DNA of 64,000 nucleotides from Oxalobacteraceae bacterium (GTDB taxonomy: Bacteria; Pseudomonadota; Gammaproteobacteria; Burkholderiales; Burkholderiaceae_D). Under the pieces are notes generated by a model, which saw nothing but the letters and a program-made list of their open reading frames with translations, did no database searches and was not told where the DNA came from. Shown here one piece after another: positions 57,395 through 64,000 of this stretch. The first letter of the stretch is position 1. The number at the start of each line of letters is the position of its first letter. Position numbers and translations under genes: made by a program. Location: NCBI GenBank assembly GCA_025352145.1, contig JANXTY010000050.1, forward strand, positions 1 through 64,000. Reading direction: 5' to 3'.

Positions 57395-59671
57395 ATGAAC
57401 CTGATACCTGCAGATTCAGTACTATCAGCCGCATCCAACAATCGCGTGCTTTCCGAGCGCTCGTCCTCTAAAAGCGTTCACCCCGTCATCGACGTTATCG
57501 TACCCAGCTTACACGCAACCGGTGTCGCTTCAGTCACATTACTGACCACCAAACTCGCAGAATACCTAACGCCTTCCGAACTAAAAAAAGTCAAGGAAGC
57601 CTATCGTTTTTCTGATGAACGTCATCTCGGGCAAGTACGTAAGTCCGGCGACCCCTACATCTCACATCCCATTGCGGTAGCCGAAATTTGCGCCGATTGG
57701 AAGCTTGATGCGCAAGCCATCATGGCGGCATTACTGCATGACGTCATGGAAGATCAGGACGTCAAAAAAGAAGAGCTGATCGAGCATTTCGGCGCACCGG
57801 TAGCTACGTTGGTCGATGGCCTCTCAAAACTTGAAAAAATCGAATTCCAGAGCCATGTCGAGGCACAGGCCGAAAATTTCCGTAAGATGTTGCTGGCCAT
57901 GGCGCGCGACGTTCGCGTCATCCTGATCAAACTCGCAGATCGCCTGCACAATATGCGTACCTTAGATGTCATGGCGCCGGATAAAAAACGCCGCATCGCT
58001 GCCGAAACTATGGAAGTCTATGTACCTATCGCACATCGTCTGGGACTGAATAACAATTACCGTGAATTACAGGATCTCTCATTTTCGCACCTCTATCCAA
58101 TGCGTTATAAAACGCTGGGAAAAGCCGTCAGAGCTGCACGTGGAAATCGCCGTGAAGTCGTTAAAAAAATTCTCGAAGCCGTCAAAAATACACTCGCTAA
58201 CGCCGGCATCGTAGCGGAGGTCTATGGCCGCGAAAAAACACTGTATGGCATCTATAAAAAGATGCACAACAAGCACCTCTCTTTTTCTCAGGTACTCGAT
58301 GTCTATGGCTTCCGCGTCGTAGTCGATAGCTTCCCCAACTGCTATGTCGCACTCGGTACTTTACATACGCTCTACAAGCCGATGCCGGGCAAGTTCAAAG
58401 ATTACATCGCCATTCCAAAGCAGAATGGCTATCAGTCGCTGCATACTACTTTGATCGGTCCGTACGGTACCCCGGTGGAATTTCAAATTCGTACCCAGGA
58501 TATGCACCACGTCGCGGAATCAGGCGTTGCTGCGCACTGGCTATACAAAACCGGTGATGCCAGTTTGAGCGACCTGCAACACCGCACACATGCATGGCTG
58601 CAATCGTTGCTCGATATCCAGCAACAAACGGGGGATTCAGCCGAATTTCTGGAGCATGTCAAAGTCGATTTATTTCCCGATTCGGTTTATGTATTTACGC
58701 CAAAATCAAAAATTATCGCTCTGCCACGCGGGGCCACCGCACTCGATTTTGCCTACAATATTCATACCGACGTCGGCGATCAAACCACCTCGGTGAAGAT
58801 CAATCATGAGCCGGTGCCACTACGCACCGAATTAAGAAATGGTGACATCGTTGAAATCATTACCTCACCTGCATCGCGCCCTAGCCCCAATTGGCTTACT
58901 TTTGTACGTACCGGCAAAGCACGCTCGGCGATTCGCCATCACCTGCGCACCATTAACCTGGTTGAATCGGTTGAATTAGGCCATCGGCTGTTAGCACAAG
59001 CGTTGATGGGATTAAATCTCAACCCGGCGCTGCTACCCTCTCTGGTAGAACGTTTATTGAACGAATCGAGCGCCAAGTCCTTAGATGAAATTTACGCCGA
59101 CATCGGCATCGGTAAACGCATGGCAGCATTGGTCGCCCGCCACATTTTAGGCTTAGTGGAAGACGAGCAGTCAACCATCCCCCTCCTCGACGCAGACGAC
59201 GAAATGCGCGCCAACGCAGTCAACCCAGTGATCATCTACGGCAGCGAAGGTGTCTCGGTACAATTGGCGCCCTGTTGTCTACCGATTCCAGGCGACGGGA
59301 TTACAGGGCAACTGAAACGCGATCAGGGCCTCGTCGTCCACAATTCTGATTGCGAACTCGCCAAACGCCAACGTAACAAAGAACCCGAACGCTGGATCGA
59401 TGTAGTCTGGGGAGAAGAACTCAATCGTCGCTTTGATTCGCACATCAAGTTACTGCTCAATAACGAACGCGGCGCACTGGCCCGTGTTGCCGCTGAAATC
59501 GGCGAATCGGATGCTAATATCACCTATGTCGGCATGGACGAGGACAAAGATCACGCCATCACCCAACTACGCTTCACCATCCAGGTCGAAGACCGCGTGC
59601 ATCTGGCGCGTGTGATCCGCAATGTACGGCGCATACCGGGCGTGACGCGAGTGCTGCGCGAACGCGGGTAG
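57395..59671 (+). CDS. spoT: Bifunctional (p)ppGpp synthetase/hydrolase
   Basis: This 758-residue protein is a Rel/SpoT type enzyme. An HD hydrolase domain (HDVMEDQDV with the HD pair, about residue 110) is followed by a synthetase domain (RVVVDSFPNCYVALG, IPKQNGYQSLHTT), TGS and helical domains, and a C-terminal ACT domain. Both catalytic cores look complete, so it should make and degrade ppGpp. It follows gmk and rpoZ, separated from rpoZ by the palindromic repeat. Confidence 0.95.
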   Translation: MNLIPADSVLSAASNNRVLSERSSSKSVHPVIDVIVPSLHATGVASVTLLTTKLAEYLTPSELKKVKEAYRFSDERHLGQVRKSGDPYISHPIAVAEICADWKLDAQAIMAALLHDVMEDQDVKKEELIEHFGAPVATLVDGLSKLEKIEFQSHVEAQAENFRKMLLAMARDVRVILIKLADRLHNMRTLDVMAPDKKRRIAAETMEVYVPIAHRLGLNNNYRELQDLSFSHLYPMRYKTLGKAVRAARGNRREVVKKILEAVKNTLANAGIVAEVYGREKTLYGIYKKMHNKHLSFSQVLDVYGFRVVVDSFPNCYVALGTLHTLYKPMPGKFKDYIAIPKQNGYQSLHTTLIGPYGTPVEFQIRTQDMHHVAESGVAAHWLYKTGDASLSDLQHRTHAWLQSLLDIQQQTGDSAEFLEHVKVDLFPDSVYVFTPKSKIIALPRGATALDFAYNIHTDVGDQTTSVKINHEPVPLRTELRNGDIVEIITSPASRPSPNWLTFVRTGKARSAIRHHLRTINLVESVELGHRLLAQALMGLNLNPALLPSLVERLLNESSAKSLDEIYADIGIGKRMAALVARHILGLVEDEQSTIPLLDADDEMRANAVNPVIIYGSEGVSVQLAPCCLPIPGDGITGQLKRDQGLVVHNSDCELAKRQRNKEPERWIDVVWGEELNRRFDSHIKLLLNNERGALARVAAEIGESDANITYVGMDEDKDHAITQLRFTIQVEDRVHLARVIRNVRRIPGVTRVLRERG

Positions 59672-59728
59672 TTACAACCGATACATTTGCCTCGCACAGG
59701 ACATGTAAAATCTCCCCTTATTCACCAT

Positions 59729-60439
59729 TTAAAAAAAGTCTTCACAACGCACGGGTAACGTACCCCGTGATCCGTTGCCCTGAAAAGAATCAAAGCCATG
59801 CGTCACACCAAGTGATCTTGTTCCAAAACAAAAGGTACCGACCGGTCCTGAATATTTTTCTACACGCCGCCCATCCGCCAAAGTTTTGGTTTCCACCGTC
59901 CTCTCAGTTGGCCTTGCAGCTTTAGCGATACCTCTCTGCAGTTTATCTGCAACCGCATTCGAACGTGGCGGTGGCAACTTCAAAAATGCCGCCCGATATT
60001 CACTGTCTATGGTGCCAATATTTCGTTTGGCGCTCGACAAAATACTTTCAGCTGCGATGGCAGGCGGATCATTTGTGGCATTGCCGGAAATGACTTCGGA
60101 GGCACTAGCGACCGCCTCGGGTGAACTGGAAGAAACTGATGGCAGCAAATTCTCATGAGGGGCGGAAATTTTCTGCGTCACCGTTTGAGCCCGCTTGCGA
60201 GGTGGGGTTGCAGTGTGAAAGGATTCTTCCAGTGCGTGCGGCACCTGTGACAGATGCGGCACATTCGGCAAAATAAAAAACAATTGAATGGTGCCAACCG
60301 GTATGTCTGGATGCCGCGCACTGCGCATACCACTCAGTAAAAAATAAAAAATACACAAGTGAACCACTACCGTAACTAGCAAAGCAATGCTGGCAACGCG
60401 TTTTCTATCTTCTTCGTACGCTGCAACGATCAATGGCAA
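59729..60439 (-). CDS. Membrane-anchored hypothetical protein
   Basis: This protein of about 235 residues has one membrane segment near the N-terminus (VASIALLVTVVVHLCIFYFLL), then a Pro/Ser-rich stretch and a small C-terminal part (GPVGTFCFGTRSLG). The layout recalls TonB-type proteins but the C-terminal TonB domain is not recognised. It starts at TTG (60439 or 60433, the latter with a GAGGA at correct spacing). It converges with spoT. The function is unknown. Confidence 0.6.
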   Translation of the reverse strand: MPLIVAAYEEDRKRVASIALLVTVVVHLCIFYFLLSGMRSARHPDIPVGTIQLFFILPNVPHLSQVPHALEESFHTATPPRKRAQTVTQKISAPHENLLPSVSSSSPEAVASASEVISGNATNDPPAIAAESILSSAKRNIGTIDSEYRAAFLKLPPPRSNAVADKLQRGIAKAARPTERTVETKTLADGRRVEKYSGPVGTFCFGTRSLGVTHGFDSFQGNGSRGTLPVRCEDFF

Positions 60440-60578
60440 TCCTCATTTTCTGCAGTGTCCCTTGATTTCAGGGAAATCTACTCGACGATGAGACAGCATG
60501 TGCCCAAAAAAGTTCATGGTATTTCCACATGCAGGAGCAAATCTGGGCGACCACTATGCGGGGGCATGCTCCCATTGC

Positions 60579-60601
60579 TGGAGCGATTTTACGTAAGTCC
60601 T
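60579..60601. repeat. Palindromic dispersed repeat, half copy
   Basis: GAGCGATTTTACGTAAGTCCT matches one end of the repeat at 9309-9407 and 57244-57342. It lies just past the GH53 gene stop. Only one arm is preserved; the other side (60530-60578) is not clearly related. Confidence 0.6.
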
Positions 60602-60609
60602 GCTTATTC

Positions 60610-61827
60610 TTATTGGGCGATTCTTGCACTGGCTTCAGTGAAGGCATCCATGATGGCTGTGGGTTTCCCCTTTGTATCAAACGCGCCCATTGAATATCCA
60701 TTCATGTTGTAGGCTTCCGGTTCCCAGTAAAACACGCCCATGCCTTTGCCATTTTTCACGCTGGCAACCTTGGTGATCAGATCGGCAATAATGGTTTTAC
60801 CTGCGGACAAATCCCAGGGCACGCCGACTTCGGTCATCATCACCGGCACACCGTAACGATCAACCATATCGTTGAGATTGGCCAGACAATTCGCGGTGAC
60901 TGTTTGCCAGGTCACGCCAGGTTCGGTCGTCGGGTAAGACGATGCGCCTATCATGTCGAACTTTGCCTTGTTGAGTTTGAGACCATCAAATATCCAGCGG
61001 AAGTTGTCATTCTTGTGGCAATTGGCCAGATGCACGATCACCAGCGCATTAGGGAATATTTCTTTGACAGCGTCATAGCCAGCGGTCGTCAAGTCCGCAT
61101 AATTTTTCATGGTAGTGGTCTGTGGCGCTGTCGATGGGCGTGCATCGTTCCATAAAAAACCATCGTTGGTCTCATTGCCGACCTGCACCCATTCCGGCGT
61201 AATGCCAGCATCGCGCAAGGCGGTCAGACTAGTGCGGGTATGATTTGCCAGCGCCATTTTTAAATCGCTGATACTGAGTGCGGCCCAAAGTGCCGGCTTA
61301 GCCTGTTTACCCGGATCAGCCCAGTTATCGCTGTAATGGAAGTCGATCATGACGCGCTGCCCCTGTGTTTTGGCGCGCTGGGCTTTAGCAATCACGTCTT
61401 GAATGGTGTTGTATCGGGTATCGGCTGGATTGACCCAAACCCGCAAACGCACGGCGTTCATGCCAAGGGATTTCATCAGTGGAAACACGTCCTGCTGCAC
61501 CCCTTGCGCTGTATAAAATTTGAGTCCGTTGGTTTCCATTTCCGATGCCCAGCTCAAATCGGCGCCCAACACAAATCGGCTCGAATACAGGGAAACCAGC
61601 GTGGTCGACGGGCTCGACGACACCGTGCTAATGGTGCTGCCGTTTGCACTGGTGGAAAGGGTGGTGGTGTTTGCGACTGAAGACGAGCTGGTGCTGGCCG
61701 TTGCCGCGCTGCCAGACGATGCCGCAGAGCCACCACAAGCGGGGAGCAGACTTGCCATCAACCAAAATACAAGAAAAGGATGATTTAACCAATCACGAAT
61801 ACGCCAATTTTGCATCGCTCTCACCAT
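60610..61827 (-). CDS. Arabinogalactan endo-beta-1,4-galactanase lipoprotein (GH53)
   Basis: This 405-residue protein has a lipoprotein signal with lipobox LPAC (Cys31), then a Ser/Thr-rich linker (about 33-80). A GH53 barrel follows with RVWVNP, acid/base Glu219 in VQVGNETNDG and nucleophile Glu333 in MMTEVGVPW. It cleaves beta-1,4-galactan of plant pectin. It is surface- or periplasm-anchored. The linker of repeated Ser/Thr is typical of such lipoproteins. No other galactan genes are adjacent. Confidence 0.92.
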   Translation of the reverse strand: MVRAMQNWRIRDWLNHPFLVFWLMASLLPACGGSAASSGSAATASTSSSSVANTTTLSTSANGSTISTVSSSPSTTLVSLYSSRFVLGADLSWASEMETNGLKFYTAQGVQQDVFPLMKSLGMNAVRLRVWVNPADTRYNTIQDVIAKAQRAKTQGQRVMIDFHYSDNWADPGKQAKPALWAALSISDLKMALANHTRTSLTALRDAGITPEWVQVGNETNDGFLWNDARPSTAPQTTTMKNYADLTTAGYDAVKEIFPNALVIVHLANCHKNDNFRWIFDGLKLNKAKFDMIGASSYPTTEPGVTWQTVTANCLANLNDMVDRYGVPVMMTEVGVPWDLSAGKTIIADLITKVASVKNGKGMGVFYWEPEAYNMNGYSMGAFDTKGKPTAIMDAFTEASARIAQ

Positions 61828-61988
61828 AAAAAACTGAAAAATTTAGCCTGTCTAAAAAAAACTCAACTCCTCAAACTTATGCAACATGGATCCAATGCGT
61901 TGCCCACCGCTTTTATTAGCATTTTTATTGGCACAAAGACCTGACTGTTTACCACAAATAATCCACAAATAATCGTCAGCCCACATTT

Positions 61989-62620
61989 TTATTCGTACTC
62001 ACTCACCGGCACACAAGCACAAAACAGATTGCGGTCGCCATACACATTATCTGCACGTCCCACCGGCGGCCAGTATTTCTGCTTGCGCAGCGCTGGCACT
62101 GGATAAGCTGCCACTTCGCGGCTGTACTTATGTCCCCACTCATCCGCCGTCAATACCTGCGCTGTATGCGGCGCACCTTTGAGCGGATTGTCCGTGCGGT
62201 CGAATTCGCCGCCGGCGACTTTGGCGATCTCTTCGCGGATCACGATCATGGCCTCGATGAAACGATCGATCTCGGCTTTCGATTCGCTCTCGGTCGGCTC
62301 GATCATCAGCGTGCCAGGCACAGGGAAACTCATGGTCGGCGCGTGAAAGCCGAAATCCATCAAGCGCTTGGCCACGTCTTCATTGCTGATGCCGGTGGCG
62401 TCGGTCAATGCACGCAGGTCCAGAATGCATTCGTGCGCCACCAATCCGTCGTGGCCGGAATAGAGCACCGGATAATGCGGTGCCAAACGTTTGGCGATGT
62501 AGTTGGCGGCAAGAATCGCCGTTTCGGTGGCGTCGGTCAAACCTTGCGCGCCCATCATGGCGATGTACATCCACGAGATCGGCAGAATGCTGGCCGAGCC
62601 AAATGGCGCTGCACTCACAG
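61989..62620 (-). pseudogene. gcvP: C-terminal remnant of glycine dehydrogenase (GcvP)
   Basis: The translation from [13 protein letters not shown] to the C-terminus VSEYE matches the last about 210 residues of GcvP, including [30 protein letters not shown] and [18 protein letters not shown]. The full protein is about 950 residues, so roughly three quarters are missing. Homology ends near 62620, where another broken gene begins on the other strand. It cannot be a functional P-protein. Confidence 0.88.
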
Positions 62621-63077
62621 TACTGCTGCGCCAATTGCCCACGGCCGACCGTTATGTGCGCGACGGCAGCTGGCAGCAAGCGCCGTCTCGCATGAACACC
62701 GGCTTAGCTGGCAAGCGAGTCGGCATTGTTAGTCTGGTACGCATCGGCAAAGGCATCGTGCGCGGGCTCGAACCGTTTGGCGTCACCCTCGCCTACACCG
62801 GCTCGGCGCCGCAGCAAGTGCCGTATGAATTTTTCGCCACCACGATGGCGCTGGCTGGCTTCGCCGACATCCTGATCGTCAGTTGCCGCAGTGGCGAAGC
62901 GACCCGCAATCTGATCGGCGCCAGCGCGAACGGCTTTCTGATCAATGCCGTGCGTGGTTCGATGGTCGATGACGCGACCCTGATCGCTGCGCTCGAGAGC
63001 CATACGATCCGTGGCGCCTCGTGCTTGATCACTTCGGCCGCGTGCTGGCCGGCGAGGCGCCACTGACGCCGGTCTGA
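62618..63077 (+). pseudogene. Broken D-2-hydroxyacid dehydrogenase gene
   Basis: The plus-strand translation [16 protein letters not shown], then GLAGKRVGIVSLVRIGKGI (a degenerate GxGxxG), RSGEATRNLIGASANGF and VRGSMVDDATLIAALES matches the middle of a D-isomer-specific 2-hydroxyacid dehydrogenase. The N-terminal domain is missing, and after about 63020 the homology appears to move to another frame (ending ...LAGEAPLTPV at 63077), with internal residues missing. It meets gcvP head to head near 62618. Confidence 0.78.
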
Positions 63078-63098
63078 ACCAGCATCATCACACGTGAC

Positions 63099-64000
63099 CT
63101 ATTGCGGGCAAAGGGGTGCCTCCGGCCGTAGTATTAAAGTGCGCGCCGCTGTCTGGCGCATTTCTTTCGCCTTTGCGAGGTCGGCCGGCAGACCCTGGCC
63201 GCTTTCATACATCTTCGCCAAGGCCAGCAGCGAACGCAAGTCATGCTTGGCGGCACCGCGCTGGTAGAGAGCAAGCGCCTTGCGGTCGTCCTGCGGGACG
63301 CCGCGGCCAATGGCATAGCATTGCGCGAGTTGACCAATAGCGTCAGCTTGCTCTTGGGTCGCGGCGCTTTGCAATGCCTTGATGGCTTCGGCCGTTTCGC
63401 TGGCCGAGGGGTTTTCCCGCATGAGAAGTCGGGCGAATGCATATTGTCCCCAGGCCGACCCCGACTGCGCCGCTTTGCGCAGCCATCCGAGTGCCTCCGC
63501 CCGGTCCTTCGCGACTTCAGGATAGAGCGGCCCCACCAACAGCCAGCCAAGTTGGGTCATCGAAGTTACCGATCCCTGTGCGGCGGCCAACCGATACCAG
63601 CGGACCGCCTCAGGCATATTGACCGGGATGTCAAGGCCGTTGTAGTACCGATCCGCAAGCAATTCCTGCGATGGTAAATATCCGCTTGTGGCCGATTTGC
63701 GCAGCAAGCTCATCGCCTCGGCCGGATTGCGCTCAAGTACAACACCTTTAATGTATTTCAGGGCCAGTTTGTATTCCGCATCCATCTCCGCCGTCGCGCC
63801 ATATTTTTCTGGCTGAAGCGCGGGATAGTCGTCGCGAACGCGCGGCAGTTCCGTAGCAAGGATCGCTTGCGCTTGCGCCGACTCTTTCTTTGCGGCCTGG
63901 CGTAATGCATACAGTGTGTCGGCAAAGTAGGGCGCAGCGCCGGGTTGCCGTTCACCAAGCGCGCGCTTGGCCTGCGCATGACCATGTTGCGCGGCCAGCT
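63099..64000 (-). CDS. Sel1/TPR-repeat protein (partial, runs off right edge)
   Basis: The frame runs unbroken from the stop at 63099 to the window edge, beyond the internal ATG at 63785, so the true start is outside the window. It shows Sel1-like repeats (GYLPSQELLADRYYNGLDI, QADAIGQLAQCYAIGRGV and similar, with repeated ALGWLRKAAQSGSAWGQ patterns). Such repeats form scaffolds for protein interaction. The function is unknown. Confidence 0.85.
   Translation of the reverse strand, partial: LAAQHGHAQAKRALGERQPGAAPYFADTLYALRQAAKKESAQAQAILATELPRVRDDYPALQPEKYGATAEMDAEYKLALKYIKGVVLERNPAEAMSLLRKSATSGYLPSQELLADRYYNGLDIPVNMPEAVRWYRLAAAQGSVTSMTQLGWLLVGPLYPEVAKDRAEALGWLRKAAQSGSAWGQYAFARLLMRENPSASETAEAIKALQSAATQEQADAIGQLAQCYAIGRGVPQDDRKALALYQRGAAKHDLRSLLALAKMYESGQGLPADLAKAKEMRQTAARTLILRPEAPLCPQ

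Overview
The window looks like a chromosomal segment of a betaproteobacterium, most likely Burkholderiales and probably near Oxalobacteraceae. The grounds are the gene content and order: glyA-nrdR, a pilE-fimT-pilV-pilW-pilX-pilY1 minor pilin operon, ftsK-lolA, trxB, glnB next to glutamine-dependent nadE, gmk-rpoZ-spoT, plus acetoacetate decarboxylase and hydroxybutyrate dehydrogenase. This assignment is inference; no rRNA or tRNA gene was recognised in the window.

Layout. 1-2947: a minus-strand integron-type cassette array with four complete attC-like sites, four complete cassette genes and one partial gene at the edge. A core site and a good LexA box lie at its base, but no integrase gene is present. 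3195-5793: a ketone-body/hydroxyacyl metabolism group (3-hydroxybutyrate dehydrogenase, acetoacetate decarboxylase, 3-hydroxyacyl-CoA dehydrogenase family). 6008-8206: a secreted GH2 glycosidase. 8319-25664: a large aryl polyene/xanthomonadin-type pigment cluster. A plus-strand arm (flavin halogenase-like enzyme, chorismatase, acyltransferase, glycosyltransferase) converges on a long minus-strand operon (ACP, membrane protein, ligase-dehydratase fusion, acyltransferase, LolA-like protein, RND exporter, hydrolase, deacetylase, ketosynthase, chain-length-factor-like protein, dehydratase, ketoreductase), with a methyltransferase at the far edge. Together they would make a hydroxybenzoate starter from chorismate, load it by the ligase, extend it on the ACP by ketosynthase, reductase and dehydratase cycles, and transfer and export the polyene to the outer membrane. 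The halogenase-like and methyltransferase genes suggest a decorated, xanthomonadin-like product.

26030-28335: a PAP2 phosphatase and a winged-helix/nucleotidyltransferase pair that resembles an AbiE-like toxin-antitoxin module, with inverted-repeat operators. 28636-30476: nrdR and glyA. 31053-38930: the minor pilin/PilY1 operon, ending in an overlapping TonB-like gene. 39018-44763: ydfG, a large class A penicillin-binding protein, a CinA-like protein and a CysZ/EI24-type membrane protein. 45411-54100: a lipoprotein, lolA, ftsK, trxB, a MazG-like protein, an Smr protein, glnB and nadE. 54223-59671: a FemAB-like acyltransferase, gmk, rpoZ and spoT. 59729-64000: a hypothetical protein, a GH53 galactanase lipoprotein, a head-to-head junction of broken gcvP and 2-hydroxyacid dehydrogenase remnants, and a Sel1-repeat protein that runs off the window.

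The intergenic regions carry three families of dispersed non-coding repeats: a palindromic element of about 99 bp (9309, 57244, half copy 60579), a MITE-like element with inverted ends (13792, 28336), and a conserved block of about 50 bp (28588, 49319, 56098). All calls come from reading sequence and translations by eye; no alignments or searches were run.
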